Part shown: positions 46,045-59,342 of the stretch, piece by piece
Numbering within the stretch: position 1 is the first letter of the stretch
How the letters are laid out: each line of letters begins with the position of its first letter
Source of the DNA: Brachynemurus nebulosus
Taxonomy: Eukaryota > Arthropoda > Insecta > Neuroptera > Myrmeleontidae
Assembly (NCBI GenBank): GCA_035578155.1
Contig: JAPWDM010000001.1
Span: 87,165,150-87,229,149 of the forward strand
Length of the DNA: 64,000 nt
Direction: 5' to 3'
Translations under genes and position numbers: made by a program
Notes under the pieces: model-generated
What the model saw: the letters and a program-made list of their open reading frames with translations, nothing else
Databases searched by the model: none
What the model was told of the DNA's origin: nothing

Positions 46045-48845
46045 CAAATAAAAAAAAAAATTTTTGGCTTTACCCTAGAATATTGGGGCACTTTATGGTT
46101 ATCATAAAATCTTTGAAAAATTTTTAAAAACGAAAAAAAAGGTCATTTATGATGGTTTTATTGACATGGGTACTTATATATTATGTTCTTATATGTACCA
46201 GGTGTTACAAGTTGTTCATTCATTAAAAAATAAAATATTTTAGTCTTTATGTTTAGTCAATTTTTTAGTGATATGATTATAACTAAGCATTGTAAATTAT
46301 TATAAGTAGTTTATTTAATTAAATATTTTAAGTACTTGATTTAATTAAAATATTAACCAATTTATCATTGACCTGAATACGTCTTATAAATCAGTTTGAC
46401 AAAATTAAGTAAAATGCGTTAGGAAAGTAGGGAAGATTTTAACCCTATTATATAAGTATTTTTAATTTTGTGCAATATTTCCTGTTTACCATTACCTTTT
46501 AATAAAAATTAACTTACAATACTCGTTTTGCGCGAAATTTGTGGCAGGTAGACACCATTTGTGAGTACAAAAGTTGGAATTTCTACTTTTGGAGCAGTAA
46601 TAAAATATTATCAATCCTTTTATGATATGCAACAGGTATAGATATCTTTATTTGAATATTTTAATAAAGGGTACATTTTAGTATTGACCTTTGTGGTGTT
46701 AACATTACTAACGAATTAGTAAGCAAAAATGCAATTTTTACGAAGTTTGGGTGATTGTAAAAATTATTTAAATCAAATTGGTTTAATTAATTTTTTGTTG
46801 ACCTATCGGTTAATATTGAGACGCAAAGATTGCAGATCCTGTGGGAGAAACCAGATAATGACAATTTAATCAAACAGTGAGTTTTAATAATTCAATTATT
46901 ATACCCTAAAATATATTTTTAATAATAATTTCAAATAATATCCTTGTTTCATTGTTTTTTGTAAATTTAAAATGTATAAATAAAAACTTATTAGCGTAAT
47001 TTTTTTTTAAGTTACTATATTCAGATTTTTAATAACCAAAAGACTTTAACAAACTTTGAAAAAATCTTTTTGCACCGATTTAAGTTTTATAATAATTTTT
47101 ATTGTTGTCGTTTTATATTAGGTAAAGGACATTACATTCATAGATGTACAAACAAGAATTGTCGAAAAAAGGAATCAATTCGGAGTGGAACTCTTTTCAA
47201 CGGAATGAAAATTCCGATTGAAAAGGTAATATTTGTTCTAGTTTGTTGGTTACTTAAGTAACCCACCAGAACAATAAAACTAGAAGTAGGAGTCAGTGAT
47301 GAGACACTAAGAAAAATATTGGATACTTTTAGAAATCTTTTAGTTATATGGCTAATAGAAACGAGTTCCAAACTAGGCGGAGATAATAAAATCGTCGAAA
47401 TAGACGAAAGTGCATTTGGGAAACGAAAATTCAACAGAGGTTGCTTGATAAAAACAAAATGGGTAGTGGGTGGGATTGAAACAGGGTCAAAAAAGTGCTT
47501 TTTAAGGGTAGTGGAGAAGCGGGATTCTACCACATTAACTAATATTATTTTGGATTCTGTTGAACCCGGAACTACTTTAATAACTGATTGCTGGAGGGGC
47601 TATAATACAACTATTTTAGAAGCGTCAGGATTAAGTCATTTTACAGTTAACCACCGACAAAATTTTGTGAATCCCGACCATCCAGGTACTCATACACAAA
47701 ACATTGAGTCCAACTGGTCAAAAATTAAAAGGGATATGAGGCGCAGAATAGGCAGGATGTCGAATTCAAGAATCGAAAACTATCTAGTTGAATATATGTG
47801 GCGAAGCCTTCACGGCACTGAAGAGGAGCTATTTCTGGATTTTATTAATGCAATTAATTACTTTTATCCCGTTTAAATTTTATCATATCTTTTATAACCT
47901 ATTTCCATTTATTACCTGTATCTACCTATTTCTTTCCCTGTCCTATTAAACGTTAATTATTATAGAATATTTTTTTTAAATACTTTCTAATATGGACAAG
48001 GCTCTATGAGCCGCTAATTACGCTAATTTGGTGCACTGAATTATATTTACACGTGTATCATATTTATGTGGTTGGTGGCATAGAGTACATTCTACATAAA
48101 GTATACGCATGCAGAAAGTACTTAATTTTCTGAACAAGTTGATAAATACTTATTTTTTATATTGCAATCTTTTTCAGAGAGTATTTTTTACAACAAAAAA
48201 TTATTAGGTACCTACTTGAAAAATAATTTAAATAGTAACTTAAAATAATGTATTAAATGATGGCATAACTTTTAGATAAATAAATTATAATTTTATTTTT
48301 AAAAAAAAATTAAATTTTATGATGGATTTATATTGTAATTGAAATTAAAATTATTTTAGGAATAAACAACTTGTTACACCTAGTACATTCTACTGTATTC
48401 ATAAAAAATAATAATTAGGTAAGCATGTTTGTAAATATTGTAACAAACATCAAATCAAATGTAGCACTTATAATAACATTTATCTTATAAACTATTACAT
48501 ATTTCTCTAAATCTTTTCTTAAAACATACACACATCTTATTCCGAATTACGTAAAATAGTTTACAATAATACTTAATTATAATCATATAATTAAAAAATT
48601 GATTAAACACAAAGAATATAAAGATTTGATCTTTTTAATGAATGAATAACTTGTAACACCTGGTACCTATACGAACAGAATGTGCAAGTTACCACGTAAA
48701 TGTTAAAAACATAGAACCGTCATCAAAGACCCTTTTTTAGTTTTTCAATAAGTTTCCTTTTGTTAAAAGGTACAATTTTATGATAACTATAAAGTGCCCC
48801 AATATTTTAGGATTTAACCAAATTTTTTTTCAAGGCACCGGTGTT
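46045..48845. mobile_element. Merlin (IS1016-type) DNA transposon
   Basis: The left end (46050-46230) and the right end (48650-48840) are imperfect inverted repeats. They share AATATTGGGGCACTTTAT near 46078 and its complement near 48800, and ACCAGGTGTTACAAGTTGTT near 46197 and its complement near 48650. The transposase lies between them on the plus strand. Exact termini and target duplication could not be fixed. It sits in the right arm of the giant inverted repeat, close to the end of the MULE flank. Confidence 0.75.
46729..47876 (+). pseudogene. Merlin transposase, two exons, two nonsense codons
   Basis: Exon 1 (46729-46876) starts MQFLRSLGDCKN and has one half of a zinc ribbon (CRSCGRN). 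The donor CA|GTGAGT at 46877 and acceptor TATTAG at 47121 keep the phase, and exon 2 opens with GKGHYIHRCTNKNCRKK, the second half of the ribbon. TAA codons in frame at 46867-46869 and 47259-47261 interrupt it. The DDE core then reads EIDESAFGKRKFNRG (first Asp), TDCWRGYNT (second Asp) and HTQNIESNWSKIK (Glu), ending at 47876. The catalytic triad is intact. Two point nonsense changes are the only damage I see. Confidence 0.85.
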
Positions 48846-49303
48846 ACCAAGATAAAATGTTTTAAAGATATAATTCCTAATATTGCAACAAACAATATAT
48901 ATTAATTTGGCAGTGAAATATAGTTTGGTACTAAATATATAAAAAAAAAATATCACTTATACTCAAATTACCCCACTATACCCAAATTACCCCGACCCAC
49001 TCTATATAAAATTTTATCAAAATCGGTCCAGCCGTTTCAGCAACAAACATTCAAACATTCAAACTTTATTTTTCACATTTATAATATTATTAAGATTAAG
49101 ATATTAATTTTTAGTTGAGTTACATATAAATCCATATTGAACTTAAACTTTTTTTTAACACAATTTAAAAAGATAGAAAAATTTAAAGGGACAAAAGAAT
49201 TTTTACCAAACTAAGTCATAAAATTAATTACGGTCTCTAAAAAGGTGAATTTTTTTTTATTACACTTTTAAAATGTGAAGCCACCAGAGAAACAGAAACC
49301 GTC

Positions 49304-49640
49304 CGCACAATAACTCTCGAACGAAATATCCTAGGTTCACGAAATTTAATGAAAATGTTGGAAGTTCCAAATCGTTGGACAAGTTCGTTAGCCGACACGT
49401 CCGATGCCAGGAAGATGGTTTTTGTTCTTGAAAAAAATTAGTTTCTTGTCAAAATTTCCACTTATTCAAAAATTATTGTGAAAATTTTTTACACCATTTA
49501 AAGGAGGAGAAAAAATTACATAGAAAAAGGTCTTTAAACTATTATTCTATGTCAACTAGTTTCCGAGAAAAATTAATTTTTATAAACGGCAATTCGCTAT
49601 GTTATGCAGGATGCTGCAACAGGGGTATATACATATATTA
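49304..49640. repeat. Half-copy of a palindromic MITE family
   Basis: GTCCGCACAATAACTCTCGA at 49309 through AACTAGTTTCCGAG-like sequence to GGATGCTGCAACAGGGGTAT at 49609-49633 follows one arm of the complete MITE at 62.0-62.5 kb. It abuts the outer arm of the giant inverted repeat. Confidence 0.65.
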
Positions 49641-51344
49641 AATTATATGAACGTAGGTACAATGACGTAAGTACTTATACATACTACCACAACACTACGT
49701 AAAGGAATATGTATGTTGTACAACAGGATAATAGCTTGTATATAATCATATACATACATATGTATATATTTGGATGCTATATGCCTTTTTTAGGGTTTCT
49801 ATTCAAAAGCATCTAAAAAATATTCCAAAAGATTTTTATCGATTCACCTCTTCATATTTCATTCCTTTATTTTAAATCCCCTTTTTATTGACTTTTGGAA
49901 CAAGGTACCATTATTTTTGAACATATTCTTAGCTCTGGCGATTACGGTACAAAATTCTGAACGACACTGTATATAGTCTGTTACAGAGAAGTAAGAGCAT
50001 ATAAATTTTAACATAAGAAAAATTTGCTGGGGTCAGGGTATACTTATTTTTTATGAGTACGACTTTTACAGGGCGGTAGTAATTTCCGCACCAAACAAAA
50101 GATTGCAGGTAAATTCCGCACTCATCTTTTGAAATTGTCATAATCCTATGTGTATTTCCCGCACTAAACAATTGAAAATAAAACTAATTATTTTTTGATA
50201 AAATTATATTTAAATGATTTGTATAATACATATACAGGTGTCAATTTAAAAACAAGCTAGGCCTTGCATGTTTGGAACGGCAGTTGCTAATTAAAATCTG
50301 TTAAAACCGTTTCTAGAACATGAAGGCGGAACCATTATGACCCGCACGGGAATCCTTAGCAACCAACCCCTGAGACTCCAGCCACCCTAACCCTATTTTT
50401 TTAAATTGTAAGACCCCACTTATAGCACATTATTGGAAAATTTTTTTAAAAATGCTATTCATTAAGGGAGGAGTTCACGCCAGAAACGGCTAATAAACTA
50501 ATTTTTTCGAATTTCATTTTTTGTTTTTATTTTGTTCTGGGGTTCTTTACAAACACGATGATATATAAAACATGGCCAAAAAAATTTTTTTTCAAGTAGA
50601 AAAATATTTATTTGTGAGCCGCTGTACGGCCAAGTTGCTGCTCCTTTGCACACAAAGCTCGCCCCCCCCCCTCGCGGTTTGAACAGTAATATTGTTTTGG
50701 TGTGTACATGAGTTGTAGTATGCACTGAGATAATGTTCTTTTATTTGTATGCCTTTGTAGACGTTTTAATAAACAGTGAGTAAACCGCTTCTTTTGTTAT
50801 TGTTTTTGTTTTTTACCGTTTCCCGAAAGTTGTGTTTTTTCCGACAAGGAAAATCATATCTCAAGTTCTAGAAAAGATAGAGACTTAATTTTTTTTAATT
50901 TTGTTCATAAACATATTGCGCATAAAGTGGAGTATGCTTTTTCCATTTGAACAATTATAACTATTTTTAGACATTTTTTTTTTTTTAATAAAAAATTGAG
51001 TTTTATAATTTTTAGAAGTTTGGGATTACAATTTTATAGTTAATTTTTAAAATTACCTGAAATCCATACTCAGTTTTATGGACAGATTCTTTAAGAATAA
51101 AATAATGAAAAAATATTTAAAAAATATTCATTACTTTTTGAAATATGACGTTCCTTGTAAACGCTTAAAAACTTGTGAAAAAGGCCCCCCCCCACAGGAA
51201 AGAGTAATGAATGTTTCGAAAACAAAATTTTCTATTTGGAACCCTCCCTAATTTGAAAAAAATTTCAACAAGCAAAATAATCATAAATAAAAATGTTGCT
51301 TTTTTATTCGAACTCCCCCCTTAATACCAAACACAATATTAAAT
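49641..51344. other. No recognised gene
   Basis: AT-rich single-copy-looking sequence with poly-C and poly-T runs. The ORFs at 49929-50171 and 50498-50725 (minus) have no recognisable domain. Confidence 0.45.
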
Positions 51345-51575
51345 TATATAAAACTAGGTGGTGAAGTTAGTTTGGGTTAGATTAGTTTAGTTAGTTTTGA
51401 CCATATACTTCGAATTTGATATAAAAACTAGGTGGTGAAGTTAGTTTACGTTAGGTTAGTTTAGTTAAATTTGATAATATACCTCGACTTTGATATAAAA
51501 CTAAGTGGTGAGGTTAGTTAAGGTTAGGTTAGTTTAGTTAAATTTTAACAATATACTTAGACTTTATATGTATAT
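51345..51575. repeat. Three ~75-bp tandem units
   Basis: AACTAGGTGGTGAAGTTAGT, then GGTTAGATTAGTTTAGTTA and ATATACTTCGAATTTGATAT, repeat at about 51352, 51426 and 51500 with small differences. Confidence 0.8.
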
Positions 51576-53500
51576 TCCGGTAAAACTGACCAAAATAAAT
51601 ACTTTTAGTTATCCACTTGCGTTATATTAGCATTTTTTGTATTTGCCTTTACTCGAATTCTTATGAAATAAAAGCAGTTAATTGAAAATGAGTCACCTGT
51701 CTGATTAGCATTTTTAGGATTTTCCTTTGCCTAAATTTTCATGATAATAAGGAGCTAACTGAATATTAGTGACTTTCATAATTAGCATTTCCTTTGTCCA
51801 AATTTCTAAAAAAGTGGTTTCATTTTTATTGTGAATATTTTAGAAATAAATCGAATGGCAATTATCAGAAAACTCACGCGGTATATAGGTTTGTCGCGTA
51901 TATACTTATGTTAATCTTATGCAGAATTTACCACATAACTTAGGTATCACATAACAGAATTTACCACATAACTAACAAGGTAGTAGTCTGGTAACTCGCA
52001 CGGTTTTTCGTACCTATTTTTAGGGGCACTTTCTTTGAGAAAGAACAAATGAAAAGTTTTGAATTTTTAATGTTTTTATTTACATCTTAAGGCACCAAAA
52101 AAAAAAATTGTTTTGAATAAATTAAATTTTGTTTTATTATTATTATTATTACTTGAAGTTGGCGCCTCAAAAAAAAAAAAAAAAAACACCTGGATGGCCC
52201 ACGTGATTTTGACTCTTGGGGACATCTGAAATCAAAAATTCTTAATTAGTCTTAATTTATAGATGTCATTCTGGTCGAAACTACAATTATGAAATTTTAT
52301 CGAAAAATAACAAAATGGCGGACTTCGAAAGAAAATTTTCGAAATTTTATTTTTCGAAGTCCAAACGATAAGACGAACAATAAAAAAGATTTATGTATGA
52401 ATCGGCAAAAAAACGTTTATTTTTTCTAAGATATTAGGTCTATTACCCTTACTCTGGATTGTGATCCACAAAAGGACTCTTCAGGATTGCGTAATAAAAA
52501 TTAGAATTTCAGAAAATCAAGTCTTGCAGATGTGGTAGTCGAAAATCTGATTAAAATTGTCGATTTTCTCGAAATCCATAAAAGTGCAATATCATGAAAA
52601 CAAACGATATTTTACCAGACAATATTTTGATATTCTGGTTAGGCATGAGCTGGTCTATCATTCTTGTAAGGGATATCTTTGACTTTTGGTACACCCTGTA
52701 TACATTCTTGTTTTTCATTATTTTCCCCCTTTCTTTGTATCCCCTCTCCGGAAAATTTTCCAATCACCTTATTATTCCTATCATAGATAGCTAAAATTAA
52801 TATAGGGCGAGAATGTTAAAAGTCGGCCACTTAAACAAATAATGATATGCAGAATTCTGAATTTTTAATTTACGCGTATTTTTATCATCTATTTAAGTAC
52901 TTTTAAGTATCGCCTTTCTAGCTAAATGGAGGTTAAATTTCTAAATTAATAAATAATTAAAATTTTTTAATTTTTATTGTTAAAAATGTATATTCTTTAA
53001 GTCGGCCCTAAAGCCGACCAAAAATATTCCTAAGGTCTACCATACGGATTTTTTATAATAGAGACGAGACTAAGGGAAACATTTAAAGGAAATTATTTTA
53101 ACATTATAACAATTATGTTATTAATTTAAATTTAAATCAAAATAAAATACATTTCTAATTATTTTTCAATAAATATCAATAATTGGTAATCGTGATTAAA
53201 AATTACATTTACAAAATGTAATCTGAGATTTTCAATTAAATCACATTTTTTAATCAGTAATCGTAATTGATAATTGTTACTGAATTACAAAATTTGTAAT
53301 CTAATTACATAATTACGATTAATTTTGCTTGATATCTATAAATATGAATAAAACTGCTATCTAAATTAAAGCAATTTCGGCAGTGAAACAGTTAGGTTAA
53401 AGAGGAAATTAAGATAGGGTTGGCAAACACATTTTTATTATGTTAATTTACGGCCTAACGGAGCCTAAATTAACCAGTTATAATCAATTTATGATAACAT
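51576..53500. other. No recognised gene
   Basis: AT-rich sequence with simple repeats (TTA near 52134, poly-A near 52170). The pair of overlapping ORFs at 52551-52794 on opposite strands has no motif. Confidence 0.45.
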
Positions 53501-54488
53501 AGTGAACATAGAATGTAAATGTGATGTAACAAGGAAATAACAAGTTACGTAACTTTTTTGATTTATGGGTGACATAACAATTATATAAAATTAGAGTTTT
53601 ATGTTATATACCTAATTGTTACCTGTATGTTACGTAACAGTTACATGTCATTGTGACTGTAATAAAATGTCACATTTGTGACTGCTATGTTACGTTTAGA
53701 TGATGTATCAAGGTTGCTTTGATAAAACGTCACAGTGTGACTCTTATGTTATGTCTTCGCAACCTAACAATGTTAGTTTGATAAAACCTCACAGAACTGC
53801 GACTCTTATGTTATGTTTTTGTGACGTATCAACGTTACATTAATGAAATGTCACAACCGTGACTCTTTTGTTATGTCCTGAAGACCTAACAATGTTACTT
53901 TGAACAAAACGTCACAACAGTACAGTACTCTTATGTTATGTTTCTGTGACGTATTAACGTTGTTTTAATGAAATGTCACAATCATAACTCTTTTGTTATG
54001 TTTTTGTGACGTATCAGTATTAAGAAAATATTTCACTTGTCACTTTTGTGAAATGTTTTGTTACCATATTAATTTTAAATGTATCAATTCGCGAGGAATT
54101 ATCAATTTAAAGATTCCTGCAGTTTTTCAATCTATCCCCTGTTGGCGTCTGATGTAACTAAATTTCATCCATCCATTTTTGTATAAGTCGATTTATGTTA
54201 TTTGTTATATGGGTTATGGAGTTACATTACATAACAAATAACATAAATCGGCTTATACAAAAATGGATGGATGAAATGGATGGACGAATGTTTTATTAAT
54301 ATTGATATGTCACAAAAACATAACAAAGGAGACGTGATTGTGACATTTCATTAAAACAACGCTAATACGTCGTTAAAACAACGTTATTTTTGTTATTAAT
54401 TTAAAAATGAAACTGTTATGAAAATTGTTGTATGGCTTTATTTACTATTTTGTGGTAACTATATAAAAATATATAAGGATGAGAATGA

Positions 54489-54577
54489 ATAAGTAAGTTT
54501 GGTCTAGTGGTTAAGACTGTCGATAATTTAAAAGATGCTTCAGCTTGGATAATCGATCGAATCCGGCAACAGTCAAC
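54489..54577 (+). other. tRNA-like sequence
   Basis: TTTGGTCTAGTGGTTAAGAC has a good A-box and a 4-bp D-stem (GTCT/AGAC), and CGATCGAATCCGGC resembles a B-box. Anticodon and T stems do not form well, so it is more likely a tRNA-derived repeat piece than a working tRNA gene. Confidence 0.3.
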
Positions 54578-54595
54578 AAAAAAAAAATAATAATA

Positions 54596-55937
54596 GGGGA
54601 AGTGTACCTAATATCGTACATCTTCCTAATATCGCACACCACCATATTGCCGTTCGTGTTATATCTTGGTGACAATCAGTCTAACTCTGTGCCCTCTGGC
54701 AGCCATTAGACTAGGCTAAGTGTTGAACGAAATTGGTAACTTTTGAATTTTTTGTAAAACTTTTTTTAATTTTTTTGATTTCAAATATTCTGGAGGTGTT
54801 ACTTATGCATCTAATTGTATGATGAGAGGTAAATGATATTTACTTGTCAATTACAACAATAACTTCTCTGTACTGTATAATTTGTATTTTCATAATTATA
54901 ATATTAGTTTATGACATACCTCAAGCTGAAAAATCCGCCATATTCATTTCTCACAATATGCCCAATATCGCCCACCTACAGTAATCATAATATCGCACTA
55001 TACGATATTAGGCACGGTAGCCCAATCGTATAAATCAAAAAAGGGGTCAACCTCGGAATGAAACGGAATAAGCTGGATTTTCTTATACACCTTTATTTTG
55101 GCATCCTAAATGTTCCCTTAAAAGTCTCATAAGGTCACGTGTGAGCGTCCTTAGATATTGAAGGTCAAAGATCGTTTTGTGGAAATATCTTGCTACTTTT
55201 GCCTTAAATCGCTTTTTAATTTTTTATAAACGTTATAGAGCATAAAACTCTATTCAAATTTTGTTTCACTTTTCGATGTGTTTAGCTGTTTTGGATCTAG
55301 TTCAAGTGACGACGATGTAGCTGACTCTTTTACAGTTTCAACTGATGAAGACGACAGCGAGAATGACTATGAATGTCCCTATTGTGGTTAGTCGTATTTA
55401 ACAGACAAATGGGCGAGAAGTGGATCATTTGTACAAAGTGCCGCATTTGGTTTCACAAACAATATTCGGGAACGGAAGATTACAAAACATTTATTAAGTA
55501 ATTAAGAACGTAATATAAGTAAAACTACAAAATTTTAAGTCTAATTTACTTATGATTAAACATATATTATGTAATTCTATGAAATTTTGTTCTACTTAAG
55601 AATAAACAATATTATTTTGTACTAAATGTTTTTTTTTTGTTCATAAACCATGTTTAACATTGTGATACAAATAATAGCCTAATTTCGTACAGGGCGATAT
55701 TTTGACCACTATTGGTGGGCGATATTGAGACTACATTTCATGAAGCGGTCAAAACCAGTTTTTTTCATTAATTACAAAAAGATATATTATATACATGTTT
55801 AATCAATTCCCAACTATTTAGTACTTCAAGAGCATTAAAAGTACTAAATAGAAGTACAAGTGGGGCTAATTAAAGTGTAAAAATAGCAGAGAAAATTTCA
55901 ATTTTCAAAATGGGTGCGATATTAGGCACACTTCCCC
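54596..55937. mobile_element. Pogo-type (Tc1/mariner) element, internally deleted
   Basis: Ends GGGGAAGTGTACCTAATATC and its near complement (GATATTAGGCACACTTCCCC) are flanked by TA at 54594-54595 and 55938-55939. The 1,342-bp length is too short for a full transposase; only a 3' coding exon remains at 55286-55501. Confidence 0.75.
55286..55501 (+). pseudogene. C-terminal Cys-rich tail of a pogo-like transposase
   Basis: After a TTTAG acceptor, one frame reads FGSSSSDDDVADS, an acidic DEDDSEND run and ECPYCG to a TAG at 55389-55391. The adjacent frame continues GEKWIICTKCRIWFHKQYSG to a stop at 55499-55501. CxxC, CxxC and WxH arranged after an acidic linker resemble the PHD-like finger at the end of pogo/CENP-B-type transposases (family knowledge). 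The catalytic DDE part is missing. A one-base indel at the first stop explains the break. Confidence 0.6.
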
Positions 55938-56254
55938 TAATAATAATAATTTAGGTGTATGTATATGTCAGTAAGTTGGTAATATGTGTATGTAATGTTA
56001 ATAAGAAACAAAAAAAGGGAATTCTGAATTTGCTTTTTGCAAAAAAGGCGTAAGGCATATTTTTATCTATAAGGTAACATTAAAGTTATATTTTTCTGAA
56101 GCGTAACAAGAACATAACAATGTTACGTCACATTGTTACGTTTATAAGTGGGAAATTCTAAGTTACATGTGAGTCATATGTGACTCACATTTTACGTAAC
56201 ACGTGACTTTCAGTTCTGTCACTGTGACATAAAATTTACAGAAAAATGTTCACT

Positions 56255-59010
<2,756 letters not shown>

Positions 59011-59342
59011 AAGTCCAGTAAAACCCAATCTAGATCAAATAATAATACTTACAGAAGATATGGATATGAATTTAGCACAAAAGAAAGGGGGCAATATTTA
59101 AGAAAAATCAGTGAGCTCGTGATAAATCTGAGTAGTTAATAATTCCAAATATTAATTAAACAAATAAAAATACATAATTAAACAATTAAATATTTAAATA
59201 ATAATTATTAACCAATAAATTAATGAAAAGAATATTTTGGAACAATAATCACCAGTTGAATGTTTGAAAATAATTTATATCTCACGCGACGTACGTTTCG
59301 GGGTTTTTAAAATCCCCCTCATCAGGCCTTATCCTAGAACAT

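Larger units (their letters stand above)
35232..49303. repeat. Nested giant inverted repeat
   Basis: Four segment pairs are in inverse order around about 39.99 kb: 35232-35540 with 49010-49303 (TTTCTCTGGTGGCTTCACAT); a short GGGGTAATTTGGGTATA motif at 36805 and near 48990; 37505-38456 with 45380-46000; and 38457-39739 with 40235-41517. The innermost pair is almost identical and the outermost clearly diverged. The right arm carries two later insertions, the left a Helitron and extra unmatched sequence. Confidence 0.75.
53501..56254. mobile_element. Foldback element with tandem arms, split by a pogo-type insertion
   Basis: The left end AGTGAACATAGAATGTAAAT is matched in inverse by the right end (ATTTACAGAAAAATGTTCACT) at 56234-56254. 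Between them, units based on GTGACGTATCAACGTT and GTCACAACCGTGACTCTTTT form an array at 53640-54060, followed by inverted units at 54305-54380. A 45-bp-arm hairpin lies at 54166-54280 (CATCCATCCATTTTTGTATA). No gene belongs to it. Confidence 0.6.

Noticed and set aside
35232..49303. Whole structure as an assembly artefact
   Set aside because: Arms differ in insertions, in a dinucleotide repeat and in outer divergence, which a simple mirrored misassembly would not give; only the near-identical centre still needs long-read support.
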